From positions 111,045 to 175,044 of the forward strand of contig NZ_JALJZY010000004.1 in assembly GCF_024171525.1 (NCBI RefSeq): 64,000 nt of DNA. Direction: 5' to 3'. The notes beneath the pieces were generated by a model that saw nothing but the letters and a program-made list of their open reading frames with translations, did not search any database and had not been told where the DNA came from. Both the position numbers and the translations under genes were made by a program. How positions within the stretch are numbered: the first letter of the stretch is position 1; every line of letters begins with the position of its first letter. Of the stretch, positions 16,034-23,433 are shown one piece after another. This DNA is from Neisseriaceae bacterium HSC-16F19 (GTDB taxonomy: Bacteria > Pseudomonadota > Gammaproteobacteria > Burkholderiales > Neisseriaceae).

Positions 16034-17385
16034 AATCCCCCGAATTACTGCTGCCCGCCGGCGGCCTCGAGCGCATGCGCGCCGCCTTTGATTACGGTGC
16101 CGATGCCGTTTATGCCGGTTCGCCGCGCTATTCCCTGCGTGCGCGCAACAACGAATTTGCCAAGCTGCCGGTGCTGGAGCAGGGCATTGCCGAGGCGCAC
16201 GCGCGCGGCAAAAAGTTTTTTCTCACCGTCAACACCCTGCCGCACAACAGCAAGCTGAAAACCTTTATGGCGGATATGGCGCCCTTGATTGCCATGCAGC
16301 CCGATGCGCTGATTATGGCCGACCCCGGCCTGATCATGCAGGTGCGCGAGAAGTGGCCGCATATGCCGATACACCTTTCCGTGCAGGCCAATACCACCAA
16401 TTACTGGGGCGTGAAATTTTGGCAAAACATCGGCGTGGAGCGCATTATTTTGTCGCGCGAGCTGAGCTTGGACGAGATTGCCGAAATCCGCCAAGAATGC
16501 CCGGATATCGAGCTGGAAGTGTTTGTGCACGGCGCTTTGTGCATTGCCTATTCCGGCCGTTGCCTGCTTTCCGGCTATTTCAACCATCGCGACCCCAATC
16601 AGGGTACCTGCACCAATGCCTGCCGCTGGGACTATAAAGTGCACGGCAGCGAGGTTGACGAAATGGGCGATGCCAAGCTCTTGCAAGGCTTTGATTTCAA
16701 CCGCGCCCAAGAAGAAGCCAATGCCGCTTTTGAAGGCATCAACGGTCAGGCGCGCCATCCGGAAGCGAATAAAGTCTTTTTGATTGAAGAAGCCAACCGC
16801 CCCGGCGAATACATGCCGATTATGGAAGACGAACACGGCACTTACATCATGAATTCCAAAGACTTGCGCGCCATCGAGCAGGTGGCCAAGCTGGCCCAAA
16901 TCGGTGTCGACAGCCTCAAAGTGGAAGGGCGCACCAAATCGGTGTATTACGTCGCCCGCGTGGCGCAGGCTTATCGCAAAGCCATTGACGACGCCGTAGC
17001 CGGCAAGCCTTTTGATTACAGCCTGCTCGCCGAATTGGAAGGCTTGGCCAACCGCGGCTACACCTCCGGTTTTTTGGAGCGCCACCAAACCCAGGATTAC
17101 CAAAACTATCTGGCCGGGCATTCACTGGCCAAACAAAGCCAGTTTGTCGGTCAAGTCACCGAGATTGACGCCGAAGGCTGGGCTACGGTGGAAGTGAAAA
17201 ACCGTTTTGCCGTGGGCGATACCCTGGAAATCATCCACCCGCAAGGCAACCAGACCCGCGTGCTCGCAGCGATGACGCGCAAAGGCGAAGCCATAGACGT
17301 GGCGCCCGGCAACGGCATTCAGGTGAAAATCCCCGATATGCAGGGCAAGGAAAACGCGCTGCTGGCGCGGATTATGAATCCCTGA
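16030..17385 (+). CDS. trhP: Peptidase U32-family tRNA hydroxylation protein (TrhP/YegQ)
   Basis: By family knowledge, U32 proteins of the YegQ type carry out prephenate-dependent 5-hydroxylation of U34 in tRNA. Visible features are MKSPELLLPAGGLERMRAAF, the DAVYAGSPRYSLRARNNEF stretch, VHGALCIAYSGRCLLSGYF and NQGTCTNACRWDY with clustered cysteines suited to an iron-sulfur cluster, and LKVEGRTKSVYYVA. Length 451 matches E. coli YegQ (453). It overlaps the EF-hand gene by 4 bp and is followed by a strong terminator. Confidence 0.88.
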   Translation: MKSPELLLPAGGLERMRAAFDYGADAVYAGSPRYSLRARNNEFAKLPVLEQGIAEAHARGKKFFLTVNTLPHNSKLKTFMADMAPLIAMQPDALIMADPGLIMQVREKWPHMPIHLSVQANTTNYWGVKFWQNIGVERIILSRELSLDEIAEIRQECPDIELEVFVHGALCIAYSGRCLLSGYFNHRDPNQGTCTNACRWDYKVHGSEVDEMGDAKLLQGFDFNRAQEEANAAFEGINGQARHPEANKVFLIEEANRPGEYMPIMEDEHGTYIMNSKDLRAIEQVAKLAQIGVDSLKVEGRTKSVYYVARVAQAYRKAIDDAVAGKPFDYSLLAELEGLANRGYTSGFLERHQTQDYQNYLAGHSLAKQSQFVGQVTEIDAEGWATVEVKNRFAVGDTLEIIHPQGNQTRVLAAMTRKGEAIDVAPGNGIQVKIPDMQGKENALLARIMNP

Positions 17386-17390
17386 GCCGT

Positions 17391-17425
17391 ATCCGCCGCC
17401 GCTTGTGAAGGCGGCGGATTTTTTC
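17391..17425 (+). terminator. Rho-independent terminator after trhP
   Basis: A 10-bp stem ATCCGCCGCC/GGCGGCGGAT with a 9-nt loop is followed by TTTTTT. Confidence 0.85.
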
Positions 17426-17446
17426 CGTAGATTTTAGGGAATAACG

Positions 17447-18082
17447 ATGAGCGAACCCGAAAACCGCCGACCCATTTCCGCCCGCGGCCATCCCCTGATG
17501 GTGCGTTTTGCCGCCTGGCTGGCGGCGCGGCAAACGCCGACACCCAACCAGATTTCACTGTTGAGCGCCGTATTTGCCGCCGTGGGCGCACTGGCCTTGG
17601 CCTTGAGCCAGTCGGTGGCATCCTTGCTGTTGTGTGCGCTGTGCATCCAGCTGCGGCTCTTGTGCAATCTGCTCGACGGCATGGTGGCGGTGGAAGGCGG
17701 CAAGAAAACCGCGGTGGGCGAAATATTCAACGAATTCCCCGACCGCGTGGCCGACAGTTTTTTGCTGGTGGCCCTGGGTTATGCCGCCGGTTGGGGCTGG
17801 CTGGGCTGGCTGACGGCGCTGCTGGCCATGGGCACGGCCTATATCCGCGTATTCGGCGGCAGCCTCGGCTTTGCCCAGTCCTTTGCCGGGCCCATGGCCA
17901 AGCAACACCGCATGGCGCTCTTGACCGCGGCCTGCCTGCTGGGCGCGGTGGAAGTGTATTACCGCCCCTCGCTCTACAGCTTGCAAGCTGCTTTGTGGCT
18001 GATGGCGGCAGGCACGGCCTGGACCTGCGTGCGCCGCACCCAAGGCGTCGCCCGCCTGATGCGCGCGCGGGCGACGGAATAA
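17447..18082 (+). CDS. CDP-alcohol phosphatidyltransferase family protein
   Basis: A 211-residue integral membrane protein of the family that transfers a phosphatidyl group from a CDP-alcohol. The motif region reads LLDGMVAVEGGKKTAVGEIF then NEFPDRVADS. Compared with the canonical DG-x2-AR-x8-G-x3-D-x3-D, the arginine is Val and the third aspartate position is Asn, while the first DG and the last Asp are kept. I recall this variant as a distinct subfamily of unknown substrate, so the specific reaction is not assigned. It stands alone between the trhP terminator and nadK. Confidence 0.75.
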   Translation: MSEPENRRPISARGHPLMVRFAAWLAARQTPTPNQISLLSAVFAAVGALALALSQSVASLLLCALCIQLRLLCNLLDGMVAVEGGKKTAVGEIFNEFPDRVADSFLLVALGYAAGWGWLGWLTALLAMGTAYIRVFGGSLGFAQSFAGPMAKQHRMALLTAACLLGAVEVYYRPSLYSLQAALWLMAAGTAWTCVRRTQGVARLMRARATE

Positions 18083-18266
18083 ACGGATGAACGGGCGCAA
18101 GGCTGCCTGAAATACTGTTGTGTGTTGTCGCTATTGCGCAGGGCTCTCTGTTTTTTCGTCCTGTTTTTTTCAGGCAGCCTGTCGAGGACTTGAACCACAA
18201 AGGCCATGACGCCCACCCGGCAAACAAGGTAAAATGGCCGCCGTTTTGTCCGCCTTTTCGCATGCC

Positions 18267-19157
18267 ATGAACAGCCAATTCCAGCACATCGGCGTGGTTA
18301 CGCGCCCCAATACCCCCAATATCCGGCAGACGCTGTTTGATTTGGTGGAATTTTTTTATCGCCACGATATCCATATCTACGTTGATGCCGAAGCCGTGGC
18401 CGAGGGCTTGATGGACGAAGCGCAACAGCCTTTGTGCCAAATCATCAGCAAAGACGATATGGGCCGCCGCTGCGATTTGGTGGTGGTCTTGGGCGGCGAC
18501 GGCACTTTGCTGTCGGTGGCGCGCAAGCTGGCGCCCTACCGCGTGCCGCTCATCGGCGTGCACCAAGGCCATTTGGGCTTTCTCACCCAAGTGCCGCGCG
18601 AAAACATGATGGACGAAATCGCCGGCATGCTCACCGGCAAATACCTGCCCGAAGAACGCATCCTGCTGGAAACCTCGGTGTGGCGCGACGGCGAGGAAAT
18701 CAAAAAATCGCTGGCGCTCAACGATATGGTGCTCAGCCGCGGCGGCGTGGGACAGATGATTGAATTTGAAGTGTTTATCAATGGCGAATTCGTCTATACC
18801 CAACGCTCCGACGGCCTAATCGTCTCCACGCCCACCGGTTCCACTGCCTATGCCCTGGCCGCGGGCGGACCGATTCTGCAATCCACCCTGCGCGCCTTCA
18901 GCCTGGTGCCCATCTGCCCGCAATCCATGACCAACCGCCCGATTGCGGTAAGCGATACCAGCGAAATTGAGATTTTGGTGACCAAAGGCGTGGACGCGCG
19001 CGTGCATTTCGACGGCCAGTCGTTTATTGATGTGATGAGTCTGGACCGCATCGCCATCAGCCGCTACCGCAACACCTTGCGCGTACTGCATCCGGTGGGC
19101 TACGAGTATTACAAAACCCTGCGCCAGAAACTGCATTGGGGCGAACAGCTGATTTGA
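18267..19157 (+). CDS. nadK: NAD kinase
   Basis: Phosphorylates NAD to NADP, which supplies NADPH to CysJ among others. The catalytic GGDGT motif is at 76-80 after DLVVVL, with the SDGLIVSTPTGSTAYALAAG substrate loop and an LNDMVLSRGG segment. The ATG at 18267 (MNSQFQHIGVVTRPNTPN) matches the family start; an in-frame ATG at 18234 would add 11 residues and has a weak AAGG before it. Length 296 is usual. Confidence 0.93.
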   Translation: MNSQFQHIGVVTRPNTPNIRQTLFDLVEFFYRHDIHIYVDAEAVAEGLMDEAQQPLCQIISKDDMGRRCDLVVVLGGDGTLLSVARKLAPYRVPLIGVHQGHLGFLTQVPRENMMDEIAGMLTGKYLPEERILLETSVWRDGEEIKKSLALNDMVLSRGGVGQMIEFEVFINGEFVYTQRSDGLIVSTPTGSTAYALAAGGPILQSTLRAFSLVPICPQSMTNRPIAVSDTSEIEILVTKGVDARVHFDGQSFIDVMSLDRIAISRYRNTLRVLHPVGYEYYKTLRQKLHWGEQLI

Positions 19158-19200
19158 GTGGGGTGCTTGCACCCACGCAGGCGGTGCGGATGCAGGCGCC

Positions 19201-19261
19201 GTAGGTCGGCTCTCCGAGCCGACGCACAAAACCATCAAGTCGGCTCGGAGAGCCGACCTAC
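19201..19261. repeat. Inverted GTAG-palindrome pair (TCGGCTC..GAGCCGA family)
   Basis: GTAGGTCGGCTCTCCGAGCC at the left and its mirror at the right, between nadK and recN. Confidence 0.85.
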
Positions 19262-19269
19262 AACGATTG

Positions 19270-19308
19270 TTTTCAGGCAGCCTGATGTATGTCAGGCTGC
19301 CTGAAAAT
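19270..19308. terminator. Inverted uptake-sequence pair after nadK
   Basis: TTTTCAGGCAGCCTGA and TCAGGCTGCCTGAAAA face each other across a short loop and can form a long hairpin upstream of recN. Confidence 0.5.
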
Positions 19309-19331
19309 CCATCAATAAATAAGGAAACACC

Positions 19332-20996
19332 ATGCTTTTGGCTTTGTCATTGCGTGATTTTGTTTTGGTCGACAGCCTGCACCTGGATTTTCAGGGCGGC
19401 TTTACCGTGCTTACCGGCGAAACCGGCGCGGGCAAATCGATTACCCTCGATGCCCTGGGCCTGCTCTTGGGCGACAAGGCCGATTACGGTCAGATTCGTC
19501 ACGGTGCCGCCGAGGCGCAATTGTCGGCGCTGTTTGATACCGAGGCGCTGCCCGCCTTGCAAAGCCTGTTACGCGAGCAGGGCCTGCTGGGTGAGGACGA
19601 GCACGAATTGAGCATCCGCCGCATTATGGATGCCAAGGGCAAAAGCCGCAGTTATATCAACGGCCAAACCGTCACCGTGGCGCAGCTGAAACACATCGGC
19701 AGCCATCTGGTCGATATCCACGGCCAAAACGAACACCATTCCCTCAACAGCGAGGCGGCGCAACGGCAGCTTTTGGACGAATTTGCCGAAGCCGGAGAAG
19801 CCGCCGCGGCAGTGCGTAAAGCCTGGCAGGCGTGGCAGCAGGCGCAGCAGCGCTTGGCCGAAGCGCAAAGTCAGGCCGAAAACCTCACCGTCGAGCGCGA
19901 GCGCCTGCAATGGCAGGCCGACGAATTGGCGGCTTTGGCGCCGCAGGCGGGGGAGTGGGAAGACATCAGCCGCAGCCACGATGTTTTGAGCCATGCCGCC
20001 GAACTGATGCAGGCGGCCGAAGCGGTGAGCGAACTCATCGATGGCGACCAGGGCCTGCAAAGCGGCGTCCACCGCTGCCGCCAGTGGATCAGCCCCTTGC
20101 TGAAAGCGGTGCCGCAGCTGCAAGAGAGCCTGGACTTGCTCGATGCGGTGGAAGCCGAACTGGCCGAAGTGGGCGCGGGCATACGCGATGCCACCGACCG
20201 CATCGATATGGACGAACACCTGTTGCAGGCGCAAGAGGCGCGCATGCAGGAGATGATGGGCCTGGCGCGCAAATACCGCGTCGAGCCGCAGGATTTGCCC
20301 GCCAAATGGCAGGCGGTGGAAGCGCAGCTGGCGGATTTGGAAGCGGCGGCCGATTTGGAAGCCTTGGCTGTTGCGGTGGCCGAATGCGAAGCGGCTTATG
20401 TTCAGGCAGCCCAAATCTTGAGCGAAAAACGCCGTGAGGCCGCCGTGCGCTTGGGCGAACAGACCGCCGCGCATATGCAGGATTTGGCCATGCAGGGCGC
20501 GCGTTTCCACATTGAATTGCAGGCTGCCGCCCCCGGCGCCCACGGCTGTGAACAGGTGCAATACCAGGTGGCCGCCAACCCCGGCTCGCCGCTGCGGCCT
20601 TTGAATAAAGTGGCTTCCGGCGGCGAGTTGGCACGCATCAGCCTGGCCCTGCAAATGGTCACCAGCCGCTACAACGCCGTGCCCATGCTGATTTTCGACG
20701 AAGTGGATACCGGCATCGGCGGCGCCGTGGCCGATACCGTGGGCAAGGCTTTGCGCCAGCTGGGGCAAAACCGCCAGGTGCTGGCGGTGACCCATCTGCC
20801 GCAAGTGGCCGCCTGCGGCGAACACCATTGGCAGGTACAAAAACACAGCGAAGACGGGCACACAGTCAGCCGCATTGCCGTGTTGGACGCAGAGGCGCGC
20901 ATCGACGAAATCGCACGCATGCTCGGCGGCGAAACCATTACCGCCACCACCCGCGAACATGCGGCGGAGATGCTGGCGTTGGCGGCAGGAGATTAA
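19332..20996 (+). CDS. recN: DNA repair protein RecN
   Basis: SMC-like ATPase for double-strand-break repair. Walker A GETGAGKS is at 29-36; the central region (about 165-365) is Ala/Gln/Glu-rich and coiled-coil-like; the C-terminal half carries LNKVASGGELARISLALQM (ABC signature) and MLIFDEVDTGIGG (Walker B). Length 554 is typical. RBS AAGGAAA lies before the ATG. It follows a palindrome pair and an uptake-sequence hairpin and ends at a strong terminator. Confidence 0.94.
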   Translation: MLLALSLRDFVLVDSLHLDFQGGFTVLTGETGAGKSITLDALGLLLGDKADYGQIRHGAAEAQLSALFDTEALPALQSLLREQGLLGEDEHELSIRRIMDAKGKSRSYINGQTVTVAQLKHIGSHLVDIHGQNEHHSLNSEAAQRQLLDEFAEAGEAAAAVRKAWQAWQQAQQRLAEAQSQAENLTVERERLQWQADELAALAPQAGEWEDISRSHDVLSHAAELMQAAEAVSELIDGDQGLQSGVHRCRQWISPLLKAVPQLQESLDLLDAVEAELAEVGAGIRDATDRIDMDEHLLQAQEARMQEMMGLARKYRVEPQDLPAKWQAVEAQLADLEAAADLEALAVAVAECEAAYVQAAQILSEKRREAAVRLGEQTAAHMQDLAMQGARFHIELQAAAPGAHGCEQVQYQVAANPGSPLRPLNKVASGGELARISLALQMVTSRYNAVPMLIFDEVDTGIGGAVADTVGKALRQLGQNRQVLAVTHLPQVAACGEHHWQVQKHSEDGHTVSRIAVLDAEARIDEIARMLGGETITATTREHAAEMLALAAGD

Positions 20997-21037
20997 GTGC
21001 CGTCAGGCTGCCTGAAAGAGATGGCAGTGATGGAAAG

Positions 21038-21065
21038 GCCCGGGCATATGCCCGGGCTTGTTTTA
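21038..21065 (+). terminator. Terminator after recN
   Basis: The perfect palindrome GCCCGGGCATATGCCCGGGC is followed by TTGTTTTA; the opposite gene ends at 21063, so it sits at a convergent junction. Confidence 0.75.
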
Positions 21066-21821
21066 TGCGGTTCTGCCGACCAGAGCCAGAGCTGTGCGTG
21101 TGGTGTGTTGCGCCACGGTTTGCCAGTCACAGCCGCGGATGGCGGCCACGGCCTCAGCCACGCGGCGGGTGTGGCGCGGATGGTTGTGTGTTTTGCCCTG
21201 CGGCGGCATATACGGCGCGTCGGTTTCCAGCACCATATCGCCCCAGTCGAGCGCGGCCACGGTGTTGCGGATTTTGCGGGCATACGGGTTGAGTAGAAGG
21301 GAACCGATGCCGATTTTAAAACCCAGTTTCAGCCAAGTATGTGCTTCTTCGGGGCTGCCTGAAAAAGCATGGATCAAACCGCCATGTTGAAAACCGGTGT
21401 GGCGGATACGTGCGCGGCAGGCTTCGGCGGCACGCACGCAATGCAGGATGACCGGGCGTTGCATTTCTTGTGCCAATGCCAGTTGCGCATCGAAGCAGCC
21501 TTGTTGCACGTCGGCGTGGGCCAGGTGTTGCGGCAGGCGGTCGAGACCGACTTCGCCCACCAGTGCCTGCGGGTATTGCGCCAGCAGTGTGGCCAGGCGG
21601 GGCAGGGCGTCTTGCGGCTGCCGGGTGACAAACCAGGGGTGAATGCCCAATGCAATGCAGGTGTGGTCGTTTTGCAGGGCGGCCACGGCGTGCCAGTCTT
21701 GCGCACCGGTGGCCGGTACCAGAAAACGGGTCACGCCGTCGGCGGCGGCCTCGGCGAGGGTTTCAGGCAGCCTGTCGGTCAAGGGCGGACTGGCCAGATG
21801 GCAGTGGGTGTCGAACAGCAT
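21063..21821 (-). CDS. TatD-family metal-dependent hydrolase (YjjV-like)
   Basis: A 252-residue TIM-barrel metallohydrolase. Start ATG 21819-21821 gives MLFDTHCHLASPPL with the N-terminal metal site HCH; further ligands are in LGIHPWF, VGEVGLDR (Glu), ILHCVRA, GLIHAFSGS and LETDAPYMPP. It is closer to YjjV than to YcfH by the LGIHPWF and GGLIHAFSG pattern. A second TatD-family gene is at 56474-57247. It lies 37 bp beyond a full-length Correia-like element that separates it from proQ on the same strand. Confidence 0.85.
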   Translation of the reverse strand: MLFDTHCHLASPPLTDRLPETLAEAAADGVTRFLVPATGAQDWHAVAALQNDHTCIALGIHPWFVTRQPQDALPRLATLLAQYPQALVGEVGLDRLPQHLAHADVQQGCFDAQLALAQEMQRPVILHCVRAAEACRARIRHTGFQHGGLIHAFSGSPEEAHTWLKLGFKIGIGSLLLNPYARKIRNTVAALDWGDMVLETDAPYMPPQGKTHNHPRHTRRVAEAVAAIRGCDWQTVAQHTTRTALALVGRTA

Positions 21822-21857
21822 GGTATAAAGAAACGGCCGCTTCAGCGGCCGTGGACT

Positions 21858-22012
21858 TATAGTCATTTAAAATAAGAACGATACGGCGTTGCTGCGCCAA
21901 GCTCGAAGAGAGCGATTTTTGTAAGCCGCTAAAGCGGCAACAAAATCAGCTCCGTACTATCTGTACTGTCTGCGGCTTGCTGCCTTGTCTCGTTCTGTGT
22001 TAGTCGACTATA
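21858..22012. mobile_element. Full-length Correia-like repeat element abutting the proQ stop codon
   Basis: 155 bp with TATAGTC...TAAGAACGATACGG and GTCTCGTTC...GTCGACTATA ends. It keeps the internal region missing from the short copies: AAGCTCGAAGAGAGCGATTT, the AAGCCGCTAAAGCGGC hairpin, then CTCCGTACTATCTGTACTGT. This parallels the internal part of the meningococcal 156-bp Correia element. It ends at the base before the proQ stop codon. Confidence 0.85.
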
Positions 22013-22441
22013 TCAGGCTTCGGTAGCGGTGTCGCCGGGCGGTACGGCTGCGGTATCGGGCGCTTCTGTGGCGGCAGTTTCTTCCGCCGGTTTGTGGGCG
22101 GACTGCACCAGCGGGTGCTGTTGTGCCACGGCCTGTTCGTCAGGGGTGACCTCGCCTTTGAAACGGTTGTTCAAGTCAAAGCGTTTGCCACCGCGGGCCA
22201 GGGCTTTCAGGTAGCGCGGGCGGCGGCAGTGGTTGGCGAGCACACGGGCAATCAGTGCCGGGTCGAACTGCGGCATGGCGGCAATCAGGTCTTGGTCTAT
22301 GCCCAAGGCCAGCGGTTTGAAGCGTTTGAACACATCGTATTTGTTGTACACATGGTCGGCAATCATATCGGTCTGCTTTTTCTTGCTCATGGTTTGCACG
22401 GCAGACTTCAAAGCGGCGCCCAAAGCGGTTTCTTGACTCAT
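22013..22441 (-). CDS. proQ: ProQ/FinO-domain RNA chaperone
   Basis: A 142-residue RNA-binding protein that binds structured small RNAs and mRNA 3' ends. ATG 22439-22441 gives MSQETALGAALKSAVQTMSK; a 43-codon upstream extension is rejected as it has no family match and starts in the rpmJ terminator. The FinO-like domain covers most of the protein (YDVFKRFKPLALGIDQDL, NHCRRPRYLKALARGGKRFD, EVTPDEQAVAQ), followed by a short Ala/Glu-rich tail. The size equals the minimal neisserial ProQ, which lacks the C-terminal Tudor-like domain. A Correia-like element begins right after its stop, so its own mRNA 3' end carries a strong hairpin. Confidence 0.88.
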   Translation of the reverse strand: MSQETALGAALKSAVQTMSKKKQTDMIADHVYNKYDVFKRFKPLALGIDQDLIAAMPQFDPALIARVLANHCRRPRYLKALARGGKRFDLNNRFKGEVTPDEQAVAQQHPLVQSAHKPAEETAATEAPDTAAVPPGDTATEA

Positions 22442-22552
22442 AACATCGGTATCCGGTGGTGAAAAACGAATGCATGACGGCATCCGGCGCAAAACGGCGG
22501 CTATTTTCGCATAAATCGGTGCGCGGATACAGCTTTTAAAAGTGTGTCGGGC

Positions 22553-22582
22553 ATAATAAAACGCCCGCATGATGCGGGCGTG
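22553..22582 (-). terminator. Rho-independent terminator of rpmJ
   Basis: Reverse strand CGCCCGCAT/ATGCGGGCG hairpin (22562-22580) followed by TTTTATT. Confidence 0.85.
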
Positions 22583-22602
22583 TAGCGGCGCCGGTGTGCG
22601 CG

Positions 22603-22728
22603 TCAGCGCTGGCGTGCCTTAAAGCGCGGATTGCTTTTGCAAATCACATACACTTTGCCGCGGCGGCGCACGGTTTGACAGTCGCGGTGGCGCTGTTTGG
22701 CGCTTTTGAGTGAGGATAAAACCTGCAT
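22603..22728 (-). CDS. rpmJ: Ribosomal protein L36, zinc-independent (C-minus) paralogue
   Basis: A 41-residue ORF. Reverse-strand translation begins MQVLSSLKSAKQRHRDCQTV and ends KSNPRFKARQR. It lacks the complete CxxC...C...H zinc ribbon of ordinary L36: only two cysteines (17 and 31) remain, so it belongs to the YkgO-type paralogues made when zinc is short. RBS GGAG is 8 bp before the ATG. A strong promoter overlapping a Zur-like palindrome lies upstream (22808-22840) and a terminator follows, so it is a monocistronic, probably zinc-regulated unit. Confidence 0.92.
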   Translation of the reverse strand: MQVLSSLKSAKQRHRDCQTVRRRGKVYVICKSNPRFKARQR

Positions 22729-22807
22729 GATAGGGCTCCGGTAAACAGGCTGCGCGATGCGCTAGGGCATAAACGCAGCGGATGGCTTGAATGGGCTGTA
22801 AATGTTA

Positions 22808-22822
22808 TGTTACTATATAACA
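22808..22822. promoter_or_regulatory. Probable Zur operator
   Basis: TGTTACTATATAACA is an inverted repeat, TGTTA-N5-TAACA. It differs at one position from the meningococcal Zur consensus as I recall it (TGTTATDNHATAACA). It overlaps the -10 box of the rpmJ promoter, as a repressor site should. Confidence 0.72.
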
Positions 22823-22840
22823 AACAAGATTAATTATCAA
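22812..22840 (-). promoter_or_regulatory. Sigma-70 promoter of rpmJ
   Basis: Reverse strand TTGATA (22835-22840), 17 bp, TATAGT (22812-22817); each box matches five of six consensus bases. Confidence 0.75.
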
Positions 22841-22874
22841 ATATCTTACATAGTTTAGTAAACGTTCATATTTT

Positions 22875-22880
22875 TATAAT
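22875..22880 (+). promoter_or_regulatory. Probable -10 box of the MliC-like gene
   Basis: Perfect TATAAT, 77 bp before the ATG, in an AT-rich divergent region; no convincing -35. The Zur-like site lies about 55 bp upstream, so shared control is possible but not shown. Confidence 0.4.
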
Positions 22881-22956
22881 TGCGTAAAAGCTTTTATATA
22901 GGGCAGTTTTCTTGATTAAACTGCTAATTCCGTTTATTTTCAAATAAGGAGACCCG

Positions 22957-23355
22957 ATGTTGAAAAAAGCATTATGGCTGGGCGTATTGCCCGTATTGGC
23001 TGCCTGTGGTGCCACCGCACAATCCCAAACCGCGCAACAATCGGATGCCACGCCGCCTATGGGCAACAGTGCCGCTACCGTCTTTATCTGCGACAACGGT
23101 CTTCAGGTTGCGGTGCAGCAGCGCGGCGTGGATGCCGTGCATCTGGAAGTGACCGGAGAGGGCGTGACGGAGAGTAAAACGGCGGTATTGCAACGTGCCG
23201 TATCTGCCTCAGGCGAACGTTATGCGGCCGATAACGGAGCCGAATGGCACCAGAAAGGCAGTGAGGCCTATTTTGCTTATGGGAATATCCAAGTCGAAGC
23301 CAACGGTCTTCGGCACGGTGTTGGTGAGGAAACCGTCTGTCGGGAAAAACAATAA
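22957..23355 (+). CDS. MliC-like lysozyme-inhibitor lipoprotein
   Basis: A 132-residue lipoprotein: signal MLKKALWLGVLPVLAACG with lipobox LAAC (Cys17). The rest resembles the MliC/PliC fold that inhibits C-type lysozyme: FICDNGLQVAVQQ, then the signature SASGERYAADNGAEWHQKGS and EAYFAYGN, with paired cysteines at ICDN and the C-terminal VCREK. As I recall, Neisseria encodes a related inhibitor known as adhesin complex protein. RBS AAGGAGA precedes the ATG. It is divergent from rpmJ across an AT-rich control region and ends before an uptake-sequence hairpin. Confidence 0.75.
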   Translation: MLKKALWLGVLPVLAACGATAQSQTAQQSDATPPMGNSAATVFICDNGLQVAVQQRGVDAVHLEVTGEGVTESKTAVLQRAVSASGERYAADNGAEWHQKGSEAYFAYGNIQVEANGLRHGVGEETVCREKQ

Positions 23356-23373
23356 GCCGGACATGAGTAAAAA

Positions 23374-23412
23374 AGGCTGCCTGAAAACCACTACGGGTTT
23401 TCAGGCAGCCTG
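23374..23412. terminator. Inverted uptake-sequence terminator, mliC/uppP junction
   Basis: AAAAGGCTGCCTGAAAACC and GGTTTTCAGGCAGCCT face each other between convergent genes, a classic neisserial terminator arrangement. Confidence 0.8.
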
Positions 23413-23433
23413 TTCATTCAATGGTGACGTATT

